64,000 bases of DNA from Oegoconia quadripuncta (taxonomy: Eukaryota; Arthropoda; Insecta; Lepidoptera; Autostichidae). The notes beneath the pieces are model-generated. The model saw only the letters and a list, made by a program, of their open reading frames with translations. It was not told where the DNA came from and searched no databases. This document shows positions 56,031 to 64,000 of the stretch, piece after piece. Location of the stretch: positions 22,382,801 through 22,446,800 of the forward strand of contig OX438751.1 in the NCBI GenBank assembly GCA_949316235.1. Reading direction: 5' to 3'. How positions within the stretch are numbered: position 1 is the stretch's first letter; every line of letters starts with the position of its first letter. A program made the position numbers and the translations under genes.

Positions 56031-56204
56031 GTTCTCAATATGAAGTCTAAAGTTACAAATAATATTTTCGTATTCGCAGTGCCAAATGGTGATAAGCGTC
56101 ATTTTAATTTCCTGTGAGACGTTAGGTAATTGTTCGAGGCGAGTGACGTGGGATTTCGGTTTGCAAGCTTTCTTGCAGTACAGTGCAAATTAAACATGTG
56201 TTAT

Positions 56205-56600
56205 GAAAATCGGTTATGCTGTTTCAAAGATATTTAGCTTTTAATAAAACTCTTTGGGGTATTTGGAAATGCATCGGTGGCTCAGCGGTTAAGACGCGGT
56301 CTCCCAATTTGGGAGGTCCGGATTCGATTCTTTAAATTATATTTATGTGCATTTATCTGACTGCTCTTAAACGGTGAAGGAAAACATCGTGAGGAAACCT
56401 GAGAAATAAAAATTCGTGAAGTTCCCAACCCGCATTGGGCCAGCATGGTGGACTATGGCTTATACTTCCTCGTATATACAAGGGAAGGCCTATATCCCTA
56501 CAGTGGGGTATTTGGAAGATATCACAGTCCATCGGAAGTTTTCTAAACTTACAATAATGCCGTCAAACACATCACACTCATCGTTTCTCGTCGGGGCTTA
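56205..56600. repeat. repeat D, split by a SINE-D
   Basis: Left part GAAAATCGGTTATGCTG..AGATATTTAGCTTTTAATAA; right part, after 56505, ends ATCGTTTCTCGTCGGGGCTT with AAAAA. The insertion of SINE-D left the 13-bp duplication GGGGTATTTGGAA. Confidence 0.75.
56269..56504 (+). mobile_element. SINE-D with 13-bp target duplication
   Basis: tRNA-like head GTGGCTCAGCGGTTAAGACG with a box B-like GGATTCGATTC, then CGGTGAAGGAAAACATCGTG, AGGAAACCTGAGAAATAAAA, CGCATTGGGCCAGCATGG and GAAGGCCTATATCCCTACAG. GGGGTATTTGGAA flanks it at 56256-56268 and 56505-56517. The long body is a familiar lepidopteran SINE; pieces lie at 25287 and 25680. Confidence 0.88.
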
Positions 56601-57421
56601 AAAAGATAATTCACATACTACTAAATCTTCAGATATACGACCTATTTTATCTAAGAGTCTTCAAACCGAGCACTAAATTCCACCTGTGGTACTTCCGTCC
56701 GATCTACTCCTATTAGCAATTAGTGGAGTATTGGCGATTGGTCCCGGAATGGTGCCGAATAATGCCGGATGGTTCCGTTTAGTGCCGGGTTTAGTGGTGG
56801 CAAGACGAGTGCCACTAAGTTAGCGGCGCGTTCGGCTCCGTCAAGGGGTTTGAAACTAGTTTGGGCTTAAGGGTGTTGTATTTTCAGTACTCCTGCCCAT
56901 AAACGAGGACGGAGTAATGAAATACAAATGTAGGTGCAGTTCCCGGCCGTTTAGTTGGCTATTTCGGAGGCAGGGAGAAAAAGAAATAAAACATTTCACA
57001 TTTAATTGCTTCTTACATTGTATTGAATCTTACGTAACAAAGTTATTAAGTCCCTTGTGAGAGACTGGGAATAGAATTTATTGGCATAGGTACTTCAATT
57101 TTTTTTTCAAAACGCATAGTTCGGCCGGATATAGATATGCAACTGGCCGGATTTGTAGTGTTCGTATCATGCGAAATTTATTTAGAACCCATATTTTCTT
57201 CAAGTTTTCTTTATTTATTTAATTTAATGATGTAATTATTTGGAATAGGCTACAAACGCGACCGTCAAATGACACAATTAAACGCTATATTCGATGATAG
57301 TTTTGAAATAAAAAAAAAAATTACCCATGCCAATACCTTCTATTTCACTTACGTAACATGTCCAATTTTGTTCCTTACGGTAAAAAATTCATCCGGTATA
57401 TATTCTAATCGACTGGATGTT
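56601..57421. other. single-copy-like stretch
   Basis: Contains GGTGCCG / AATGCCGG-type short repeats near 56745-56800. No gene recognised. Confidence 0.4.
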
Positions 57422-57576
57422 AGTGTCAGTTCGGATGTACATCAACAAAATTAAACTAAACTAAAACCAGTTTTAAAGTAGTACTGTCTCTTACTCCCTG
57501 GAACAGTACGATGCGACGTCACCACTCCAAAACTGGTTTTAGTTTAGTTTAGTTGGTGTACATCCGAATCGACACC
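57422..57576. repeat. 155-bp fold-back element
   Basis: AGTGTCAGTTCGGATGTACA..CTAAACTAAAACCAGTTTT (57422-57474) pairs with 57529-57576, which reads back the same motif order. The central 57479-57510 part contains a second small inverted pair, GTACTGT and ACAGTAC. Probably a MITE; no duplication identified. Confidence 0.65.
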
Positions 57577-58955
57577 ATTATATGTTCTAACCATGTTTGA
57601 TTGAAACCAGTTAAGTAGTTTCGAAGATATTTAACTTAAAATACGATTTAATTTATCTGGATGATTTGATGAATGATTCATAAAGTATGTAGATCATAAT
57701 AGCGTTGTTGTGTTAAGCTATACAAAATCGAAAACATTCGAATTTCTCTACCGGTTCCGCGAAATGAAAATATAAGTTACCTAGAGCTGTAGTTTTGTGA
57801 TCGTTACAACTTTTGTAAAGAAATTAAAAATAGCAGATTCCAGTAAAAAGGAAATATTATAAATAGCCCAATTAGGTAGAACATAATTTTTTGTAGGCTG
57901 GAACTCGCTGACAGTCCTAAGGACTTTTTCAGCTTAACCGGGCGGAGGGGCGAGCGCGATAGCGCTCTACCCAATCTCTTGCATGCAGTCATGCTGCGTA
58001 TGGTATACTGTGGCGACGATCCAAGGAGAAAGAACGTTTGGTCTCGTGTGGTGTAATGCTGGGCGTGGTAGACGGCGCGTTGTTTTCAAAAAGAAATATG
58101 ATTTAAATAAGGAATAAAAATTCATTCGGAGCAGAGAGCTCGCATCGTCGCTCCAGAGCGATCTCCGATCGACCAGTTTTTATAATAAACTATGTGATTC
58201 ATTATAAAAGAGTTAATAAACAGAAGTTAATATGTGCAGTACGGCCTTGTCATTGACACTCCACGTTACAGTACTAATAATATGTATCCACTTATTGGCG
58301 CCAAACCAACTCCGAACTGGCAAGTGGTTAACGAGTGACAGCACAAACTTCGACAGCGACTTACAGGAACAAACCAGTATCTTTCAATATCACATTTTTT
58401 AGGCCTGAAACCTGCACCCTCGCACAGAGTATTAGGAGGGTATTCGTGACATGAATTGCGAGTGGGACAATAAAATCGAAAGGTGGGGCGCAGCGGCAAC
58501 CGGGGGCACTTCTTTCAGGAAATTAGCTGTCACATTAGGTAGCTATTAAGGACAAAGCGGTCCGTATACGTTCTGATTAACAGGGCGATCGAATTTACGG
58601 GCGCGGACGTGTTGGAAGCGAAACGGGGGTTAATTACTGTGTCGTTATGTATGTCAGTCATGTTTGTGAATAGACGCGGGATTGTTATGTAACTATGCGG
58701 TTTTATCTTCAGGTTTTGATTGGGCTATGCGAGAGGAATATCTAATTGGGGAAGTTGGGTATAAGTATCTGGGGCTCTCGTGGGTCGACCTCTATTGATC
58801 GTGACATTTTGCGGTATTTCGATGCAAGAACCCTAATTTTCCTTACCGAAAATATATAAATAACGCATTATAGCGCGAAAGCCATTGCATTTGCCCCCGC
58901 AAACATTTTCGAGGCTCTGGCGCCAGAGCAGTCCCAACAGCATCCTGACGACTGT
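57577..58955. other. single-copy-like stretch
   Basis: A repeat D scrap is at 57590-57660. The rest, including the GC-richer 57900-58650, has no recognised repeat or gene. Confidence 0.4.
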
Positions 58956-59075
58956 ATGTTGTATGGTATGGTATGGTGTGGTATGGTTAGGTACGGGACA
59001 GTACGGTACGGCATGGCACGACCCGGCATGGCATGGCATGGCATAGCATGGCATGGTATGGTATGATACGGTAAT
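58956..59075. repeat. pentanucleotide array (CATGG/TATGG)n
   Basis: About 24 five-base units in which TATGG, TACGG, CATGG and CACGG variants are interspersed, with CATGG-rich and TATGG-rich blocks. Confidence 0.92.
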
Positions 59076-59159
59076 GGTATTTACTATTAGAGATTAGTGA
59101 AAATATAAGTATATAAATTGTTGTTACCCCGAATAATAAATATAAAATAAACTAAATTA

Positions 59160-59365
59160 ATGTATTGCCTTTTTGTACAATAAAGCGTTTACAAACAAAC
59201 AAACAAACAAACTAAATAAAATATAATTTTATTACCCACTTCGCACGTACATAGTGGATAAGAAATCCCGCTGTGGGATAACTACGTCTTTATACATTCG
59301 TTTAAGTAAACTTGTTATGTATTTATTTTCTATTGTACAATAAAGAGTTTACAAACAAATAGTTA
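59160..59365 (+). mobile_element. two retroelement tails
   Basis: TTGTACAATAAAGCGTTTAC followed by (AAAC)n at 59173-59213, and TTGTACAATAAAGAGTTTAC with a short AAACAAA at 59334-59361. Each is an AATAAA-bearing 3' end; the two are about 160 bp apart. Confidence 0.6.
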
Positions 59366-59415
59366 TGTTATCTATACAGTTCAGTTCCTGGAGAGCACAT
59401 TGTACAATTTTCACA

Positions 59416-59623
59416 CATTGTACACCAATCGTCTAGTTCTATTCTAAGCAAAGCTTGTACTGTAGATACTAGATAACGAATAAACATACATAAATATGTT
59501 TATATAAACATTCATGACTCGGAGATAAATGTTCGCATTCATCACACAAACATTTACCCCTCGTGGGATTCGTACCCGCAACCGTTTCGCAGACTGGGCA
59601 CTATCCACCACACCAGTCGCCTA
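59416..59623 (-). mobile_element. SINE-B
   Basis: ATCGTCTAGTTCTATTCTAA, ATAACGAATAAACATACATA, CATTCATGACTCGG, box B complement GGATTCGTACC (one change) and CACTATCCACCACACCAG. Confidence 0.82.
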
Positions 59624-59952
59624 CATTTTTTTGAGTGTTACATATATTAGGAATGTAGTAGGTATTTAGTACTATGCCTAATTAAATGAAATAACAAAAT
59701 ATATAGCTCCATCACCCGACTACGTTTAAGTTTATGAGAGTAATTATGAGTAAACTGTTGCTCCTGGGTACGCTTCAATATTACTACTGCGATGTCGTAT
59801 ATTTTTATTTTCCCCTTTCTCTTTCCCCTCTTTTGCGTTCCTTTACTTGCAATAATTGCAGTTTTGAAATAAAATAAGAATCAACATAGTACGTCTCTTA
59901 ATTAACTTATTACGTCAGCATTCCTAAGATGGAAAGAAATAATAATTACATT
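59624..59952. other. no recognised feature
   Basis: Nothing recognised. Confidence 0.4.
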
Positions 59953-60126
59953 GATTATTCAGTCCCAAACTAGGTAAAGATAGTTTTGCTATATTTGTAT
60001 AAACATCTATAACTCGGGAATAAATGTTCAAAATAATAACATCATATAAACAAACCTTAGCGGGATTCGAACCGGCAACCGTTAGTTTCGAAGGTAGGGT
60101 CACCCTCCACTGCACAATTAGTCGTG
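59953..60126 (-). mobile_element. SINE-B, diverged
   Basis: TTCAGTCCCAAACTAGG, CATCTATAACTCGGGAATAA, an intact GGATTCGAACC and CCGTTAGTTTCGAAGG; the CGGATAAACATACATAAATA block is deleted. Confidence 0.78.
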
Positions 60127-60207
60127 TTAGTTAATTGTATATGTGCAGAGAAAATTGCCTATTATTTTGATAAAAAGAATACATAGCTTTTTTTGTTTTT
60201 TTTTTCG

Positions 60208-60605
60208 TTTCATTCTCTCCTCTAGGAGAAGGCAAAGGGATCTAGCCCATAACAGCCAAGTCTTATTTCTCCTATTTCTTTAGTTTGTAAGTCAGTCTCA
60301 GTCAAAACAAAACAAAACAAAACAAAAAAATTCGTCGTATAATTGGCGTATACAGAGTCTAGTCACGGTCAAGTCATTCTCAGTAAAGTGACTGAATGCG
60401 TTAGGGAAGATTTTGGCGACTTCTTGTGGGAATCCGAAAGCTTCGTTACGCACTTTAATTTACACTTCCCTTCACTTGTACACCATCACTAATGTTTGCT
60501 GCACAATATTCTGCCATTATTAAGCTTCAAAAGTTTAGAATGCACAAATTATAAGAATTATAAAGAAAAATGCAACTTCACTCGCCGTCTTCCCGCCAAA
60601 AAGCC
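60208..60605 (+). repeat. repeat E, copy 2
   Basis: TTCTCTCCTCTAGGAGAAGG to CCCGCCAAAAAGCC; matches copy 1 throughout, with an added (AAAAC)n run near 60305-60327. Confidence 0.8.
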
Positions 60606-60898
60606 AGCTTTTTTTGTTTTATTGTCCAATAATTTTGAAAGGCAAAGGGATCTGAGCCCATAGAGCCTAGTCTTTAGTAAAGTGACAGAATGCGTTAGGG
60701 AAGATTTTGGCGACTTCTTGTGGGAATCCGAAAGCTTCGTTACGCACTTTAATTTACCACTTCCCTTCACATGTCCTTCTATCATCACTGAATTTTGCCG
60801 TACAATAATCTGCTGTTATTAAACTTCGAAACTAAGACTGCACAAATTTTAAGAAATAAAATCTGTAAAATCACTCGCTTAGATCCCGCCGAAAAGCC
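60606..60898 (+). repeat. repeat E, copy 3 (tandem, diverged)
   Basis: Follows copy 2 directly. Most of it is diverged or deleted relative to copies 1 and 2, except 60688-60756, which is identical to 60394-60462 of copy 2. It ends CCCGCCGAAAAGCCA. Confidence 0.78.
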
Positions 60899-61868
60899 AC
60901 ACTGTCATTTAGGATTAAACTTATCAAAACAACCCTAAAAACGTCACGTTTCCATTCCAGCCAAGATATCAGCTGCGTTTGAATTTAGAATCAAAATGTT
61001 CTTTCGCAAATGTAGTGCAGCAGTGAGTGACTGACGAGGTTGACTCAAATATTATTATTATTTGAATGCAGTCAAGCCGTTTCCATACTACAAATTAAAT
61101 TAACGATATTCCAGTTGCTCACAACTTGCTCACAGTTGCTAACAATTGCTCATAGCCTTCCCTCTACACGACTGTAATATTATATGTATTTATTCGCAAT
61201 GTCGTTTTACTGAAACTACAATACAAAAAACTATTAAGAACTTACGTAAAGTAACGAAAAATAAATTTTAAATGCAAATACGAAACGATTCCGAACGTGC
61301 ACAACAACGTTTTTAAAAAAAATAACATTCGCGCGCCATTGTGAAGTTCGTTACGGGTGGTGGACGCGGCGCATAGAGGCGCAATTAGGAGTTCGAAAAA
61401 TATCGAGTGACCGATACAGCGCGGAATCGACCCCCATTGACAGTGTACGGGCATGCAATAAAAGCGCGGGAAAAGTTCGCTATATTGTTCTTTGAGGGAG
61501 CCTCGGCGCGGCTTCTCTCGTGTGGAAATTAAAGTTTTGCTCAAAAAAATTCTAGCAATTTTTAAATTCTAGCAATTTTTTTTCTTTCTATTTTAAGTAC
61601 TTCTACAGTGAAACAAAATACTTTTATGACTGCTTGGAGGGTAACACGTAAGTGTACCATTCTCATTGTGGTTAACTTTAACTACTATAGTTATTTATTT
61701 AGCGCTGAGTTCTTAAGTTTGTCACTAGATGTCATTGATCCATTTTAAAACGCGGTATGTTTCTGTCTTTGCGAATGGATAAGTTAAAATGTAATATTTC
61801 TTTAAATTTGAGTTTTCACGAGTTTTAAAGGCTTTCTATTCGTATCGTCGTTTTATTTCTGTGTGCGA
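60899..61868. other. likely host DNA; short tandem run
   Basis: Bases 61114-61153 hold four 10-bp units of the GTTGCTCACA type. Bases 61260-61520 are CpG-rich and repeat-free; the frames there lack recognised domains. Confidence 0.4.
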
Positions 61869-62033
61869 AGTGCGAGTTTTGTTTCGTTTTTAACTTTACC
61901 GTCGCGTTCGCGTTTTCGCGAAAAGTGTATGAAAGAAATCATTTTGCTAACTATCCGCTGCACATTTCTTCATACAAATCGTCACGTAAACGTGAACGCG
62001 GTAGTAAAGTTAAGTCGAAACAAAACTCACACT
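61869..62033. repeat. 165-bp fold-back element, 65-bp arms
   Basis: 61869-61933 and 61969-62033 are imperfect inverted copies sharing GAGTTTTGTTTCG, TTAACTTTAC, CGCGTTC and GTATGAA. Probably a MITE. Confidence 0.6.
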
Positions 62034-62244
62034 CCGCCCTCTGGGAGGACCTCTAGTAGGCGGGAACAAGCATTAACATATTGTTGTTTTTTTTTCTTTT
62101 TCACTTCCTTAATTTACATGTGGGAACTTGTAATTGGCATTTTATGTATTAGCAGATATTTAATGTATTAGCTGTGAGTTTTCCTAAAAGCAAATAAATA
62201 AATAAAATTCATAAGTGCCCAAGTGATAAAATATCTAGGTATGT
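62034..62244. other. no recognised feature
   Basis: Nothing recognised. Confidence 0.4.
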
Positions 62245-62463
62245 ATGTATTTAGTTCAAGAACCGTTGTACCAAGCATCTTTTCAACACTGGACGAAGAC
62301 GCCAGATTTGACACATGCCATAACGTTAAAGGCCTTTAATGAGAAAACTGCCGCAGAAGTGGGGCTCCGTGACACAGGAAGGTGTATTTTATGCTTTCTC
62401 GCAGAAACACCTGTTCAACTATTGTGTGAATGTGATCCGCTGATGCATAACGCAATAATATAA
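62245..62463 (+). pseudogene. LINE ORF2 C-terminal fragment (zinc-motif region)
   Basis: A 72-codon frame ending at 62463 holds GLRDTGRCILCFLAETPVQL followed by LCECDPLM. This resembles the C-terminal C-x2-C ... H-x4-C motif after the RNase H domain of R1/I-type insect LINEs, usually ending ETxxHLLCEC. Here the His is replaced by Gln. No 3' tail or upstream RNase H was recognised, so it is a small relic, and its LINE type is uncertain. The methionine at the start has no special meaning. Confidence 0.45.
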
Positions 62464-62601
62464 CTATACTATAATTGAATCGAAGAATATTGGTAAAACA
62501 ACTGACAACAGACTACTGAATCTCTCTCCAGAGCGCATCATCAGATCTGAACCAAATTTATAAGAGACCAACCTGGTGATAAACCCTATCAAACAAAAAA
62601 T

Positions 62602-62868
62602 AATAAATATATAAATAAATATCTTTGCGCATACACACAGCGCCATTTAGTTCCACACTAAGCAACTAGGCTTGTATTATGGATACCAGATGGTTAATAA
62701 ACTGCACAAATACATTTTTAATACAATAATTGTAAATAATTACACATATAAATGAGAAACATCCATAACTCGGGAACACATGTCTGTATTCATCATACAA
62801 ACATTCGAACCCGCGATCTATTGGTACAGCAGCAGAGTGTCTAACCACTATACCAAACAGGTCGTCAA
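62602..62868 (-). mobile_element. SINE-A, near full length
   Basis: Body and tail complete: CTTTGCGCATACACACAGCG, CCAGATGGTTAATAAACTGC, CATCCATAACTCGGGAACAC. The segment ATGCCCCTAGCGGG before box B is deleted, leaving ACATTCGAACCCGCG. Outer AGGTCGTCAAAAG edge present. Confidence 0.85.
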
Positions 62869-63435
62869 AAGTATAGTAAATCTGAAAGAAAAATTTAAGA
62901 GCGCCCGTACCAGGGACCTAAGGTTTCGACTCCGAAAGCAAAGAAAATGTATTCGGAACTGATGTCTCTATATTTATTAGGTTACAGTCAGAAAATGTGT
63001 ACAAAGGTGAGGTTATTTCTAAAGACATCTCTTCCAAGCAACCCTACTGGAGGTTAGAAACGTTACACGGAAGGGGGAACAAATGAAAATGTGGAAGCAA
63101 AAAAATCGATTCAGGTTGTTTAAGATTGTCATTTGGAGTTTGAATTCGTTTCAACAATTAAAAAAAACCAGTCATGTGTAATATTTTCCCATATACGATA
63201 GTAAGTAAAGTTTGTTTAATACCTACTCTACATGCACGTAGTTGTGTAGCGGAGCGTAGAGGCACAGAGTAATTAAACGTCAAAACCTACGGGGACCCGT
63301 GCTAGATGCGGCGTGCTTGTATATATGTTTCATAAGTGTGTATCTGTGTGTATAGCGAAGTGTGCTTGCAAGGGAACGCTGTATATATACTATACTGTAA
63401 ACCATATTATAGACTATACTGGACTATACTTTTGG
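62869..63435. other. no recognised feature
   Basis: Nothing recognised except short alternating TA runs near 63380-63430. Confidence 0.4.
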
Positions 63436-63497
63436 CGACCTTTTTGGTGTAGTGGTTAGAAACTCTACTGCTATACCAAAATGTCGCGGCTTCGGTT
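63436..63497 (+). mobile_element. SINE-A head only
   Basis: GCGACCTTTTTGGTGTAGTG, AGAAACTCTACTGCTATACC and GTCGCGGCTTCGG, breaking off inside box B. Confidence 0.75.
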
Positions 63498-63504
63498 GTT
63501 TTTT

Positions 63505-63660
63505 TCTTTTTTTTATGCTAAGCTATTTGACCTCAATAACTCCTGATGTTAAGTGAAGATGAGGTCGAAGGTGGAAGCGTACTGACCCGGAAACCCCAAC
63601 ACATTTGGGCGACTGGCTATCTTATTTCTGACAACCGGAACACAACAATGCTATTAAACT
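63505..63660 (-). mobile_element. SINE-C, head missing
   Basis: TTTTTTTTATGCTAAGC, CTCCTGATGTTAAGTGAAGA, GGTGGAAGCGTACTGACCCG and ACAACCGGAACACAACAATG. Confidence 0.78.
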
Positions 63661-63774
63661 AAATAAAAGACAGTCAGGTTTGAGCAAGAGGTGCTAAGTA
63701 TTCCGTACTTAATTTCGCCATTGACAAACTTTTGTCTCTTCTCTAATGGAATTAAAACATAATTGTACATTTCA

Positions 63775-63890
63775 TTCATCATCAGCCTTGGTGCGGCATA
63801 GCCTCGTCTCACTGGAAGAAGGTACAACCCATAATCCACCACGGAGCCCAGTGCGGATTGAGTCATACTTGAAGCCACCTGACAGTGTTT
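63775..63890 (-). repeat. dispersed SINE/LINE 3' fragment
   Basis: TCATCATCAGCC, CTCGTCTCACTGGAAGAAGG, CCATAATCCACCACGG, CCCAGTGCGGATTG and GCCACCTGACAGTG. Counterpart of 12255-12375 and complement of 48325-48460. Confidence 0.65.
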
Positions 63891-63945
63891 TGCCTGCAAT
63901 ATCTATTATGTTGTTAGATTGTAGATAAGGATTGCTTACTATTAT

Positions 63946-64000
63946 TGTTTTTCTTTTATGCACGACGGGTTCGTACTTGACCTCAATCACACCTGATGTT
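63946..64000 (-). mobile_element. SINE-C, cut by window edge
   Basis: TTTTCTTTTATGCACGACGG, GGTTCGTACTTGACC and CAATCACACCTGATGTT; continues beyond the window. Confidence 0.75.

Overview
The window is AT-rich eukaryotic DNA, almost certainly from a moth or butterfly. The dispersed repeats are of kinds I recognise from Lepidoptera: tRNA-headed SINEs, LINE 3' ends with TGATTTTGATT-type tails, Helitron-like elements ending CTAG, and mariner-, Harbinger- and hAT-like MITEs. No host protein-coding exon, rRNA gene or true tRNA gene could be supported. Apart from the two retrotransposon ORFs, the longest reading frames are 60 to 144 codons, look like chance, and often lie inside repeats. The window is best read as an intergenic or intronic region that collects transposons.

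The main feature is an apparently full-length LINE at about 12633-17144 on the + strand. ORF1 (317 aa) has a PHD-type zinc finger, a coiled coil, an RRM-like domain and a C-terminal domain resembling baculovirus FP25K. ORF2 (963 aa) has an apurinic endonuclease and a reverse transcriptase with the YADD catalytic motif. Both frames are uninterrupted and the 3' end is an AATAA-type tail, so it is a young and possibly active copy of a CR1/Daphne-like lineage. Decayed 3' ends of other LINEs lie at 18.5, 25.5, 29.7, 30.2, 35.8, 37.7, 55.6-56.0, 59.2 and 62.3 kb.

SINEs are the most numerous repeats. SINE-A has about 15 copies or pieces and the related SINE-B about 7; both have an RNA polymerase III box B (GGTTCGAATCC). 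SINE-C has about 11 pieces, with one near-complete + copy at 50366-50680 that shows head, body and A-rich tail. SINE-D is at 56269-56504. Two SINE insertions can be dated relative to their hosts because target duplications remain: 7 bp at 28604-28868 and 13 bp at 56269-56504.

Cut-and-paste elements include three copies of a mariner-like MITE (9670-10081, 29005-29383, 39886-40151), a Harbinger-like MITE (11124-11541), a hAT-like MITE (47471-47955), two copies of a 240-bp terminal-inverted-repeat family (32358-32597, 36063-36303), a 508-bp element with long inverted repeats (6515-7022), and several short fold-back sequences. Other repeats are a 12-copy 23-bp minisatellite at 4372-4647, a CATGG/TATGG array at 58956-59075 and a perfect 32-bp-arm hairpin at 40652-40721. 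The stretches between repeats, notably 17151-18489, 21961-22570, 33000-35594, 44430-44760, 57577-58955 and 60899-61860, look like single-copy host sequence. A few of these carry clustered CGATA or GCCAT motifs that could be regulatory. Repeat names (SINE-A, repeat D and so on) are local to this annotation.
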